Assembly (NCBI RefSeq): GCF_026344005.1
Contig: NZ_JAPKNH010000001.1
Coordinates: forward strand, 62,001-126,000
Length of the DNA: 64,000 nt
Origin: Kaistia terrae
GTDB lineage: Bacteria; Pseudomonadota; Alphaproteobacteria; Rhizobiales; Kaistiaceae
Direction of reading: 5' to 3'
The notes beneath the pieces were generated by a model. It was not told the origin of the DNA, ran no database searches, and saw nothing but the letters and a program-made list of their open reading frames with translations. Made by a program: the position numbers and the translations under genes. Positions 1 through 7,115 of this stretch are shown piece by piece. Positions within the stretch are counted from its first letter, which is position 1. Every line of letters starts with the position of its first letter.

Positions 1-250
1 CGGCAAGGGCGGTGTCGCTTACGGTCAGTCGAAGATCGAGACCGTCGGCTTCGGCGACGATTCGCAGTGGCATGTCGGCTGGACCGCTGGCGTCGGCGCT
101 GAATACGCCTTCACCCAGAACATCACCGGCCTGCTCGAGTACAACTACGTCGACCTCGGCTCGCAGGATTACAGCTTCGCAGGCAATAACGCTGCCAGCG
201 CGGACCTGACGACCAACGTCATCAAGGCCGGCCTGAACTACAAGTTCTAA
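1..250 (+). CDS. Outer-membrane beta-barrel protein, Omp25 type (C-terminal part)
   Basis: The window opens inside this gene, so only about 82 C-terminal residues are visible, read from base 2 to the TAA at 248-250. They are alternating aromatic/hydrophobic and polar residues typical of the last strands of the small 8-strand barrels (Omp25/RopB group) abundant in Hyphomicrobiales. The protein ends in Phe (AGLNYKF), the usual recognition signal for outer-membrane insertion. The segment is nearly identical to the end of the next gene (WTAGVGAEYAFTQN, EYNYVDLGSQDY and VIKAGLNYKF are shared), so the two are tandem paralogues. The role is inferred to be structural or porin-like in the outer membrane; no specific substrate can be read. 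Confidence 0.85.
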   Translation, partial: GKGGVAYGQSKIETVGFGDDSQWHVGWTAGVGAEYAFTQNITGLLEYNYVDLGSQDYSFAGNNAASADLTTNVIKAGLNYKF

Positions 251-272
251 TCGGCTCCAAGGCACGATTTGG

Positions 273-302
273 AAAAGGCGGCCCATCGGGCCGCCTTTTT
301 TC
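273..302 (+). terminator. Rho-independent terminator after first Omp gene
   Basis: An 8-bp perfect GC stem (GGCGGCCC at 277-284, GGGCCGCC at 288-295) with a 3-nt loop is followed by six T. It lies 23 bp past the stop codon of the barrel gene. The same stem, with a different loop, follows the next paralogue. Confidence 0.9.
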
Positions 303-458
303 GTTTTGGGCCTCCGGCGGTGACGGCGGACCTCCGCGGCTCCGCCGTGCTGACGAGCGCTCAGTCTCTCCGTTCGCGCTATTGGTGTGTCCCCTGAGCA
401 ACGGTATTTCCGTCGGACCTCTGCTAGAACTGCCTTAGCAATTCATATGGAGTTCCCC

Positions 459-1139
459 GTGAACATTCGTCTTTTCGCACTGGCTTCCGCTTCGGTCCTG
501 GCGCTCGGCGTCGTCGGCGCCCAGGCTGCTGATCTGACCTATGAGGCTGCTCCCGTCGCTGCGGCTCCGGCTGCCTTCAACTGGACCGGCTTCTACCTCG
601 GCGTGCATGCCGGCGCAGCGATCACCGATTTCGAGTTCAGCTCGCCGCAGAACCTCGGCCCGGACTTCAGCGACAACAACACCGGCTTCCTCGGTGGCGT
701 CCAGGCTGGCTACAACTGGCAGTTCGACAACATCGTCGTCGGCCTCCAGACCGACTTCGCCTACACCTCGGCAAAGGTATCGCTCGGCGACATCGGCGCG
801 GGCGAAGTCGAGCAGAAGCTCGAATGGCTCGGTAGCACGACGGCTCGCATCGGCTATGCCTTCGATAACCTGCTTGTCTACGGCAAGGGCGGTGTCGCTT
901 ACGGCCAGTCCAAGTTTGAACTCCCCGTCGGCGGTGGCCTCTCGCTGCAGGATTCGCAGTGGCACACCGGTTGGACGGCTGGCGTCGGCGCCGAATACGC
1001 CTTCACCCAGAACCTCACTGGCCTGATCGAGTATAACTACGTCGACCTCGGCTCGCAGGACTACAACTTCCTGTTTGCCAATGCCGACGTCGACCTGACC
1101 AGCAACGTCATCAAGGCCGGCCTGAACTACAAGTTCTGA
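459..1139 (+). CDS. Outer-membrane beta-barrel protein, Omp25 type
   Basis: A 226-residue precursor of an outer-membrane barrel. A signal peptide (residues 1-23, cleavage expected after AQA) is followed by a short Ala/Pro-rich linker, then the FNWTGFYLGVHAG opening strand typical of this family and about eight amphipathic strands ending in a terminal Phe. I chose the GTG at 459 because GGAG (449-452) sits at good spacing and the signal peptide begins there; an in-frame ATG at 447 would only add four residues. It is a tandem paralogue of the gene at the window start and has its own terminator, so it is probably monocistronic. Family members are major envelope proteins; a specific transport role is not shown here. 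Confidence 0.88.
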   Translation: MNIRLFALASASVLALGVVGAQAADLTYEAAPVAAAPAAFNWTGFYLGVHAGAAITDFEFSSPQNLGPDFSDNNTGFLGGVQAGYNWQFDNIVVGLQTDFAYTSAKVSLGDIGAGEVEQKLEWLGSTTARIGYAFDNLLVYGKGGVAYGQSKFELPVGGGLSLQDSQWHTGWTAGVGAEYAFTQNLTGLIEYNYVDLGSQDYNFLFANADVDLTSNVIKAGLNYKF

Positions 1140-1160
1140 TCGGCTCTGCAGTACGATTTG

Positions 1161-1190
1161 GAAAAGGCGGCCCAGTGGGCCGCCTTTTTC
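1161..1190 (+). terminator. Rho-independent terminator after second Omp gene
   Basis: Stem GGCGGCCC (1166-1173) and GGGCCGCC (1177-1184), loop AGT, then five T. The flanking GATTTGGAAAA is shared with the terminator of the upstream paralogue, showing that the duplication included the 3' untranslated region. Confidence 0.9.
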
Positions 1191-1265
1191 GTTTGTTGGA
1201 CCCGGCTGGGAGTCCGAGAAGCCTGGTTTCCGCCGGCAGGCCAGGCCCGCCGGCGGAGGTAAGGT

Positions 1266-1370
1266 TCAGGTTGGCGGGACCGGGATGCCGCTGATGGTCA
1301 GCGTTGCTGCGGCAGCCTGCTGCAGCAAGGCGGCCTTCACGAGTGCCGGCTTCTCATAGGTCTTCTTCAT
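1266..1370 (-). CDS. Short RiPP-precursor-like peptide
   Basis: A 34-residue peptide starting MKKTYEKPALVKAALLQQ and ending in a Ser/Thr/Ile/Pro-rich tail. The MKKTYEKP(x)L(V)K opening recurs in very small Hyphomicrobiales and Methylobacterium proteins that databases label putative RiPP precursors, and it resembles leader peptides of lasso-type precursors. The start is well supported: GGGGAA (reverse strand) lies about 5 nt before the ATG at 1370. A longer in-frame reading up to 1535 lacks a good ribosome site and is not favoured. No radical-SAM, lasso cyclase, B-protein or transporter gene lies nearby, so maturation, if any, would have to be in trans. The product and function are unknown. 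Confidence 0.6.
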   Translation of the reverse strand: MKKTYEKPALVKAALLQQAAAATLTISGIPVPPT

Positions 1371-1587
1371 CGTATTCCCCGTATGATTGCGTATGACGCA
1401 GCGTATTGTGGCATTGGCCCAACCTTGCCGTCGAGGGTACCGGCGCAACACACCCAGGCTATCCACGGTTGCTCCAGGGGAGATCGAAGGCGGAAACGCG
1501 TTGTCCTTGACCGGCGCCGAGCCCTTGCCTGCCAACGGATGCCGGATTTTGCGTGAAAAGGTTGCTCGCCAAGCCGTGCAACAGTAT

Positions 1588-1607
1588 CCCTCTTGTCGAC
1601 AAGAGGG
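1588..1607 (+). promoter_or_regulatory. 20-bp palindromic operator overlapping the RBS of the GntR gene
   Basis: CCCTCTTGTCGACAAGAGGG is a perfect palindrome ending 8 bp before the regulator ATG. Its core TTGTCGACAA (1593-1602) recurs upstream of the next gene. The Shine-Dalgarno GAGGG is inside the right arm. In RNA the same bases fold into an 8-bp stem with a UCGA loop. Autoregulation by the GntR protein is inferred. Confidence 0.65.
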
Positions 1608-1615
1608 ATGTTGAG

Positions 1616-2323
1616 ATGACGAAAAAGCCAGAGGTCAGCCGATCCACGGAGCGCAAGCGCGGTTCGGGCGTGAAAATGGTTTACGATCTGCTGCGCGACG
1701 AGATCCTTGATCTCGTCCTTTCTCCCGGCAGTCCGATCGATGAGGTCCAGCTCGCGGAACGGTTCAACATGTCCCGGACCCCGATCCGGGAGGCCCTGGT
1801 GCGGCTCGCGGGGGAGGGGCTGATCCAAACCCTTCCCAATCGCTCGACCATGGTGTCGAACATCGATTATCTCAACGTCTCGCCCTATTTCGACGCCATG
1901 GTATTGATGTACCGCGCAACGACGAGGTTGGCGGCGGAGAACCATCGCGAGTCGGATCTGGCGGCGATCCGCGGCCACCAGGCGGCGTTCGCGGCGGCGG
2001 TGCAGGCGCAGGATGCCCTCGCAATGATCGCGACCAATGCCGCCTTCCATTCGGCCATCGCCGAGGCCGGGCGCAATCCGTATTTCCTCGCCCTGTTCAA
2101 CCGCATCCTCGATGAGGGGCGCCGTTTCCTGCGTCTCTACTATCAGTCCTATGAGGATCGGCTGCCGCAGCGTTTCGTCGATGAGCACGAAGCCATGATC
2201 GACGCGATCGTCGCGCGGGACGCGGATACCGCGGAGCAATTGGCAAGGGCCCATGCCAACCAGATCGTCGATCAGATCCGGAGCCTCCTGATCAGCGAGC
2301 GCCGTCTGGAGATCGCGCTTTAG
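1616..2323 (+). CDS. GntR-family regulator, FCD domain (hydroxyproline locus)
   Basis: A 235-residue transcription factor. An N-terminal winged helix (about residues 22-75, with AERFNMSRTPIREAL as the recognition region) is followed by an all-helical FCD ligand domain carrying the family His residues (AFHSAIAEAG and DEHEAMIDAI). The ATG at 1616 is chosen because GAGGG lies 8 bp upstream; an in-frame ATG at 1553 adds 21 residues and would run through the palindrome. Family members bind small organic or amino acids and release TNGT(N)ACNA-type operators. Here it heads the hydroxyproline locus, and matching palindromes lie before it, before the DapA-family gene and in the divergent region at 4.6-4.8 kb. 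It is probably the pathway repressor; the inducer (hydroxyproline or a pyrroline product) is inferred. Confidence 0.85.
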   Translation: MTKKPEVSRSTERKRGSGVKMVYDLLRDEILDLVLSPGSPIDEVQLAERFNMSRTPIREALVRLAGEGLIQTLPNRSTMVSNIDYLNVSPYFDAMVLMYRATTRLAAENHRESDLAAIRGHQAAFAAAVQAQDALAMIATNAAFHSAIAEAGRNPYFLALFNRILDEGRRFLRLYYQSYEDRLPQRFVDEHEAMIDAIVARDADTAEQLARAHANQIVDQIRSLLISERRLEIAL

Positions 2324-2336
2324 GCGTTGTGGATTT

Positions 2337-2358
2337 TTTGTCGACAAACAGTATACAA
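2337..2358 (+). promoter_or_regulatory. Candidate GntR operators before the DapA-family gene
   Basis: TTTGTCGACAAA (2337-2348) repeats the core of the palindrome in front of the regulator. It is followed at once by AGTATACAA (2350-2358), which matches the second motif variant seen at 4591 and 4810. Both fit TTGTNNACAA-like FCD-GntR sites. Confidence 0.6.
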
Positions 2359-2446
2359 CGCGATATAAGGGGCGTCGACGGTAGGTTCGATGCCTTCGTA
2401 GGGCTGCGATCCTGCCATTCCGATCGGCAAAGCAGAGGAGTCCGAT

Positions 2447-3409
2447 ATGAAGGCCCAAATTTTTTCCGGTGTCATTCCCGCGTTGATGACTCCATGCAAG
2501 GACGACCGTAGCCCGGATTTCGACGGGCTCGTCCGCAAGGCCAAGGAACTGATCGCCGCCGGCATGTCGGCCGTCGTCTATTGCGGTTCGATGGGTGATT
2601 GGCCGCTGCTGACGAACGCCCAGCGCATGGAAGGCGTCGAGCGCCTGGTCGGCGCCGGCATCCCGGTCATCGTCGGGACCGGTGCGGTCAATTCGGCATC
2701 CGCCGTCGCCCTTGCGGCCCACGCCCAGAAGGTTGGCGCGAAGGGCTTGATGGTGATCCCGCGCGTGCTCTCTCGCGCCTCGGTCGTCGCGGCCCAGAAG
2801 GCGCATTTCAAAGCGATTCTTGCCGCTGCGCCCGACCTGCCGGCCGTGATCTACAACAGCCCCTATTATGGCTTTGCCACCCGCGCCGACCTGTTCTTCG
2901 CCCTGCGCGCCGAACATCCCAATCTCGTCGGCTTCAAGGAATTCGGCGGCCCGGACGACATGCGCTATGCGGCGGAAAACATCACCAGCCGTGATGATGG
3001 TGTCTCGCTGATGGCCGGCGTTGATACGGCCGTGTTCCATGGCTTCGTCAATTGCGGCGCGACCGGCGCGATCACCGGCATCGGCAACGTCCTGCCGAAG
3101 GAAGTCATTCACCTGTGCAAGCTGGCGCAGGCGGCGGCTACCGGTGATGTCGACGCGCGCCAGCGTGCGCTGGAACTCGAGCAGGCTCTGGCCGTGCTGT
3201 CCTCGTTCGACGAGGGCCCGGAGCTGGTCCTCTACTTCAAGTACATGCTGGTGCTGAAGGGCGACAAGGAATTCACGCTGAACTTCAACGAGGATGACGT
3301 TCTGTCGGACAGCCAGCGCAACTATGTCGAAGCGCAGCTGAAGCTCTTCAGCACATGGTATGCCGAGTGGAGCAAGCTTCCCGGCGCCGTCCAGAAGTAT
3401 GCGGCCTGA
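2447..3409 (+). CDS. DapA-family class I aldolase/deaminase, likely delta1-pyrroline-4-hydroxy-2-carboxylate deaminase
   Basis: A 320-residue TIM-barrel protein of the dihydrodipicolinate synthase/N-acetylneuraminate lyase family. The Schiff-base lysine is in VGFKEFG (Lys164) and the partner tyrosine in VIYNSP (Tyr136); SMGDWPLLT replaces the usual GTTGE loop. In hydroxyproline catabolism this family converts delta1-pyrroline-4-hydroxy-2-carboxylate to 2-oxoglutarate semialdehyde plus ammonia. The 4-hydroxyproline epimerase, FAD dehydrogenase and amino-acid ABC importer in the same locus make this the best assignment, though sequence alone would also allow other keto-acid lyases. GCAGAGGAG lies before the ATG. 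The gene is separate from, but likely co-regulated with, the operon starting at 4909. Confidence 0.78.
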   Translation: MKAQIFSGVIPALMTPCKDDRSPDFDGLVRKAKELIAAGMSAVVYCGSMGDWPLLTNAQRMEGVERLVGAGIPVIVGTGAVNSASAVALAAHAQKVGAKGLMVIPRVLSRASVVAAQKAHFKAILAAAPDLPAVIYNSPYYGFATRADLFFALRAEHPNLVGFKEFGGPDDMRYAAENITSRDDGVSLMAGVDTAVFHGFVNCGATGAITGIGNVLPKEVIHLCKLAQAAATGDVDARQRALELEQALAVLSSFDEGPELVLYFKYMLVLKGDKEFTLNFNEDDVLSDSQRNYVEAQLKLFSTWYAEWSKLPGAVQKYAA

Positions 3410-3431
3410 TCGCGCTTTAACGACAACGAAC

Positions 3432-3465
3432 AAAAAGAGGCCCCGCGATGAGCGGGGCCTTTTTC
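3432..3465. terminator. Bidirectional rho-independent terminator between convergent genes
   Basis: Stem AGGCCCCGC (3438-3446) and GCGGGGCCT (3452-3460), 5-nt loop. It is flanked by five A on the left and a T run on the right, so it can serve both the DapA-family gene (+) and the reductase gene (-). Confidence 0.9.
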
Positions 3466-3490
3466 ATTTCGGCGGATGACGAGCGGGACT

Positions 3491-4528
3491 TTATGCGACG
3501 GCGTCGAGGCCGAGCGCCAGCAGCCTGTCGAGTTGCTCGAACTCGGATGCGGTGAGCAAAATGTCTTCCGCTTCTGACTTCGCGCGCGCCTCGAAGCGTC
3601 GCTGCGAGGGCAGCCTGGCCCCTTGCCCGACGATCGCCTCGAACAGGGTTTCGGCGCGGGCGAAGGGATCGCCGGGGCGTCCGGCAGCGAACTTCTCCGG
3701 CGAGAAGGCGAGGATGAGTTCGCCATGCGGGGGGACCAGAGTCGTGCTGCCCAAGGCTTCGAGGGCTTCCGGGCTGGTCAAGTCGCCGATCATGATGCCT
3801 GCGAGCAGTTCGATCATCGTGCCGATCGCCGAGCCCTTGTGGCCGCCGAACGGCAGCATGGCGCCGGCGAGCGCGGCATCGGGGTTGGTCGTCGGCTGCC
3901 CCGCCGCGTCGATCGCCCATCCTTCGGGCAGTGGCTTGCCGGCCCGTCGATGCAGCTCGATTTCGCCGCGCGCGGCGACGGAGGTCGCAAAGTCGAAGAC
4001 GTAGGGCGGCTTGTCCCGGCGCGGCCAGCCAAAGGCGAAGGGGTTGGTGCCAAGCAAGGGCTTGTTGCCGCCCATCGGCGCCACGGACGAATAGCTTGGA
4101 CACATGACGATGCCGGCCAGTCCGTGCTCCGTCAGGGCCTCGACCTCGGGCCAGAGCGCCGAGAAATGGGTGCAGTCATTGATCACGAGCGCGGCCAGCC
4201 CATAGGCGCGGGCGCGCTCGATCACGTGGGGCAGCCCGAGTTCGAAAGCCGAATTGGCGAAGCCGCCCTTCGCATTCACCTTCACGATCGCAGATGCTTC
4301 CTGCACCAGCAGTTCCGGCACGGCGTCCGGCCGTACCTTGCCGGCCTTCATCGTCCGCAAGGCGCCCTCGATCCGATAGATGCCGTGCGATTTGCAGGCG
4401 TCCCGTTCGCCGGCCACGATCACCCGCGCCACGGCGCCTGCCTGTACCGCATTCAAGCCAGCCTTGCGGAAGATCGCCTCCACGCGGTCGTTCAGTTCCT
4501 GAATCGTCAAACGGCGACTGTCTGTCAT
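3491..4528 (-). CDS. Ldh2/malate dehydrogenase-family NAD(P)H oxidoreductase, likely delta1-pyrroline-2-carboxylate reductase
   Basis: A 345-residue member of the Ldh2/YlbC family (not the Rossmann LDH family). Hallmarks are the His of the NDCTHFSALWP segment, GNKPLLGTNPFAFGWP and the glycine-rich LPFGGHKGSAIG. Enzymes of this family reduce delta1-pyrroline-2-carboxylate to L-proline, the step after 3-hydroxyproline dehydration. That fits the aconitase X and racemase-family genes at 10.1-12.8 kb. Malate, ureidoglycolate or 2,3-diketogulonate reductase activities are possible alternatives. I start it at the ATG ending at 4528 (MTDSRRLTIQEL); a reading to 4588 would translate through the promoter. 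It is divergent from the ABC importer, with a GTATAC palindrome about 65 bp upstream. Confidence 0.75.
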   Translation of the reverse strand: MTDSRRLTIQELNDRVEAIFRKAGLNAVQAGAVARVIVAGERDACKSHGIYRIEGALRTMKAGKVRPDAVPELLVQEASAIVKVNAKGGFANSAFELGLPHVIERARAYGLAALVINDCTHFSALWPEVEALTEHGLAGIVMCPSYSSVAPMGGNKPLLGTNPFAFGWPRRDKPPYVFDFATSVAARGEIELHRRAGKPLPEGWAIDAAGQPTTNPDAALAGAMLPFGGHKGSAIGTMIELLAGIMIGDLTSPEALEALGSTTLVPPHGELILAFSPEKFAAGRPGDPFARAETLFEAIVGQGARLPSQRRFEARAKSEAEDILLTASEFEQLDRLLALGLDAVA

Positions 4529-4589
4529 TTCCTGCCCTTCCTGGCCATGCGTACCGACACGCACCGCGAGCCGATAGATAGAATACAAA

Positions 4590-4600
4590 AAGTATACAAA
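4590..4600 (-). promoter_or_regulatory. Candidate GntR operator for the reductase gene
   Basis: AAGTATACAAA matches the AGTATACAA site at 2350 and is an 8/10 match to TTGTATACAA. It is placed about 65 bp before the start of the divergent reductase. Confidence 0.5.
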
Positions 4601-4807
4601 CGGTCGGAAAGTTCAATCGAATGCTTTTGCCCGCCAGCCCCAGGGCGGGGCCGCCGAAATCGGGGGCCGCCAAATCGGATCTGGACGCCTTGCCGCGGGG
4701 GGAGCGCCAGATGTGCCAAACCGGCTTTGGCTGGCGTGTCGACGGTGCCCCCGACTCTCCAATTTCGTGAACATTTGCGGAAGGTTAGGCGGGATCGGCG
4801 TGATCGT

Positions 4808-4818
4808 ACTGTATACAT
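4808..4818 (+). promoter_or_regulatory. Candidate GntR operator for the ABC importer operon
   Basis: ACTGTATACAT contains the perfect 8-bp palindrome TGTATACA (4810-4817), about 92 bp before the solute-binding protein ATG. It has the same core as the sites at 2350 and 4590. Confidence 0.5.
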
Positions 4819-4908
4819 AGTGTATTTTCTGGTTGATTTGATGCTGAAATCCGCAATAGTGGGGTCGTACCGTGAGAAACACGGACCAAGATAGGGAAAG
4901 AGTGTCAG

Positions 4909-5715
4909 ATGAGGATCACCACTGCTGCATTCGGCCTTATGGCCGCCATTACAATGGTCAGCACAGCTCAGGCTGACAAACTGGATGACATCGTTGGTTC
5001 GGGAACACTGCGTTGCGCCGTCGTGCTCGACTTCCCGCCCATGGGTTCGCGCGATGCCAGCAACAATCCGGTCGGTTTTGATGTCGATTACTGCAACGAT
5101 CTTGCCAAGGCGCTCGGCGTCACGGCCGAAATCGTCGAGACACCCTTTCCCGAACGTATTCCGGCTCTGATGTCCGGTCGCGTCGATGTCGGTGTCGCTT
5201 CGACCTCCGACACGCTGGAGCGCGCCAGGACGGTCGGGATGACGATCCCCTATTTCGCCTTCGAAATGGCCGTGACCGCCAACGAGAAGACGGGCATCAA
5301 GTCGTTCGAGGACATGAAGGGCAAGGTCGTCGGTGCGACCGCCGGCACATTCGAAGCCATCGCGCTTGAGAAGCAGGTCAAGGCATGGGGCGGCGGCGAG
5401 TTCCGTCCTTACCAGACACAGGCTGACGTCTTCCTTGCCCTGAGCCAGGGCCAGCTCGACGCCACGGTTTCGACCTCGACGGTCGCCCAGGCCAATGTGA
5501 AGACCGGCAAGTTTCCCGGCATCGCCGTGGTCGGCAAGGCGCCCTTCGACATCGACTATGTCGCGCTTTTCACCAACCGCGAAGAATACGGCCTGATCAA
5601 CTTCCTCAACCTGTTCATCAACCAGCAGGTTCGCACCGGCCGTTACGCCGAGCTCTACGAGAAGTGGGTTGGCGGCGATCTGCCGTCGCTCACCGTCAAC
5701 GGCGTCTATCGCTGA
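4909..5715 (+). CDS. Amino-acid ABC transporter, periplasmic solute-binding protein
   Basis: A 268-residue family-3 solute-binding protein. The signal peptide (residues 1-22, cleavage after STAQA) is followed by the typical opening LDDIVGSGTLRCAVVLDFPPMG, the GFDVDYCNDLAKALG segment and the GRVDVGVASTSDT ligand-contact region. It would capture a polar amino acid in the periplasm and deliver it to the two permeases just downstream. Hydroxyproline (or proline derivatives) is inferred as substrate only from the catabolic genes in the same operon. A GGAAAGAG ribosome site precedes the ATG. A hairpin follows the stop codon, a common way to keep binding-protein mRNA more abundant than the permease part. 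Confidence 0.88.
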   Translation: MRITTAAFGLMAAITMVSTAQADKLDDIVGSGTLRCAVVLDFPPMGSRDASNNPVGFDVDYCNDLAKALGVTAEIVETPFPERIPALMSGRVDVGVASTSDTLERARTVGMTIPYFAFEMAVTANEKTGIKSFEDMKGKVVGATAGTFEAIALEKQVKAWGGGEFRPYQTQADVFLALSQGQLDATVSTSTVAQANVKTGKFPGIAVVGKAPFDIDYVALFTNREEYGLINFLNLFINQQVRTGRYAELYEKWVGGDLPSLTVNGVYR

Positions 5716-5729
5716 TCTGACCGTTTCAC

Positions 5730-5760
5730 CGGTGGCGCTGACCTTGGGTTCGCGCCACCG
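5730..5760 (+). promoter_or_regulatory. Intercistronic hairpin between binding protein and permease genes
   Basis: A 9-bp perfect inverted repeat, CGGTGGCGC (5730-5738) and GCGCCACCG (5752-5760), in the 68-bp gap. No T run follows, so it is more likely an mRNA-stability or partial-attenuation element than a full terminator. Confidence 0.5.
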
Positions 5761-5783
5761 ATCCACGCGAGAGGTGAAGCGGC

Positions 5784-6449
5784 ATGTTCAAATACTCCTT
5801 CCAATGGAACCAGGCCCTCAAGGCGCTGCCGCAGATGCTGGACGGCGCCCTGGTCACGATGCAGATCGCGCTGCTGTCGATGGCGATCGGCCTCGTCGTC
5901 GCGATCATTCTCACCTTGTTTCGCCTGTCCGGCAGTCGCCTGCTTCGCGGGTTCGCCGTGGCCTGGGTCGAGATTGCGCGCAACACGCCGGCGCTGTTCC
6001 AGATCTACATGGCGCATTTCGGACTGGGTAGCTTCGGCATCCACCTCAGTCCGTTCACCTCGCTTCTGGCCGGTATCGCCTTCAACAATGCGGGCTATCT
6101 GGCCGAGAATTTCCGGGGCGCCCTCAAGGCTATCCCCGATACGCAGGCTCGTGCTGGCCGGTCGCTCGGCATGACCTCGCTGCAGGCATTCCGGTTGATC
6201 GTCGTGCCGCAGATGCTTCGCATCGCCTTCCTGCCGATTACCAACCAGATGGTCTGGGCCATCCTGATGACCTCGCTCGGCGTCACGGTGGGCATGAATA
6301 CCGACCTTGCCGGCGTCACGCAGGCGTTGAACGCCCGGACTTTCCGTACCTTCGAATTCTTCGCCCTGGCCGCGGTGATCTATTACCTGATCGCCAAGGT
6401 GGTCACCCTGGCAGCCAGGCTGATTGCCTCGCGCCTGTTCCGTTATTGA
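5784..6449 (+). CDS. Amino-acid ABC transporter permease 1
   Basis: A 221-residue inner-membrane permease of the HisM/GlnP type with about five hydrophobic segments. The cytoplasmic EAA-like loop (GALKAIPDTQARAGRSLG) docks the ATPase. GAGAGGTGAAG precedes the ATG. It pairs with the second permease 12 bp downstream to form a heterodimeric channel for the same amino acid as the binding protein. Substrate is inferred from context (hydroxyproline). Confidence 0.9.
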   Translation: MFKYSFQWNQALKALPQMLDGALVTMQIALLSMAIGLVVAIILTLFRLSGSRLLRGFAVAWVEIARNTPALFQIYMAHFGLGSFGIHLSPFTSLLAGIAFNNAGYLAENFRGALKAIPDTQARAGRSLGMTSLQAFRLIVVPQMLRIAFLPITNQMVWAILMTSLGVTVGMNTDLAGVTQALNARTFRTFEFFALAAVIYYLIAKVVTLAARLIASRLFRY

Positions 6450-6461
6450 GAGGGGAGAGCC

Positions 6462-7115
6462 ATGTTCGACACGTCCCTTTCATGGGGTGATATCGTCTTC
6501 CTGGCGCAAGGCGCCGGCATGACGCTCGCGGTCACGGCGGTCTCCGTCATCGCCGGAACCATTCTTGGCATCTTTTGCGGTGTGATCCGCGTCCAGCTCG
6601 GGCCTTATTGGTCGATACCGCTGACCTTTGTGCTCGACATCTTCCGCTCTGTGCCTCTGCTGATCCAGCTCGTCCTCGCCAATGCGTTCCAGTCGATCGC
6701 GAAGCTTGGCTGGCCTCCCTTCACCACCTCCTGCGTGGTGCTGTCGCTCTATACCGCCGCCTATTGCACCGAGATCGTCCGTGGCGGCATCGACGCCGTT
6801 CCGCTGACGACGCGCCGGGCAGGGCGTTCCCTCGGTCTGAGCTGGTGGCAGGACATGCGCTTCATCGTGGCCCCGCTCGCCACGCGCGTCTCGCTGCCAT
6901 CGTGGATCGGCCTCACGCTCGGCGTCATGAAGGACTCCGCGCTGGTGCTCTGGCTCGGCCTGATCGAACTCCTGCGCGCCTCGCAGATCCTGGTCACCCG
7001 GCTGCAGGAACCGCTGTTCATCCTGCTGATCTGCGGCGCGATCTACTTCCTCATCAGCTTCCCCATCGCCCGGCTCGGTGGCTATCTCGAAAAACGGTGG
7101 TCCCCCAATGATTGA
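6462..7115 (+). CDS. Amino-acid ABC transporter permease 2
   Basis: A 217-residue second permease of the same HisM/GlnP class. It has about five membrane segments and an EAA loop reading GGIDAVPLTTRRAGRSLG. AGAGGGGAGAG precedes the ATG. Its 3' end overlaps the ATPase start by 8 bp, indicating translational coupling in one operon. Confidence 0.9.
   Translation: MFDTSLSWGDIVFLAQGAGMTLAVTAVSVIAGTILGIFCGVIRVQLGPYWSIPLTFVLDIFRSVPLLIQLVLANAFQSIAKLGWPPFTTSCVVLSLYTAAYCTEIVRGGIDAVPLTTRRAGRSLGLSWWQDMRFIVAPLATRVSLPSWIGLTLGVMKDSALVLWLGLIELLRASQILVTRLQEPLFILLICGAIYFLISFPIARLGGYLEKRWSPND

Noticed and set aside
1367-3433. Very long open frame on the minus strand opposite the GntR and DapA-family genes
   Set aside because: Its translation is His/Arg/Asp-rich low-information sequence with no family match, and it mirrors high-GC third positions of two well-supported plus-strand genes.
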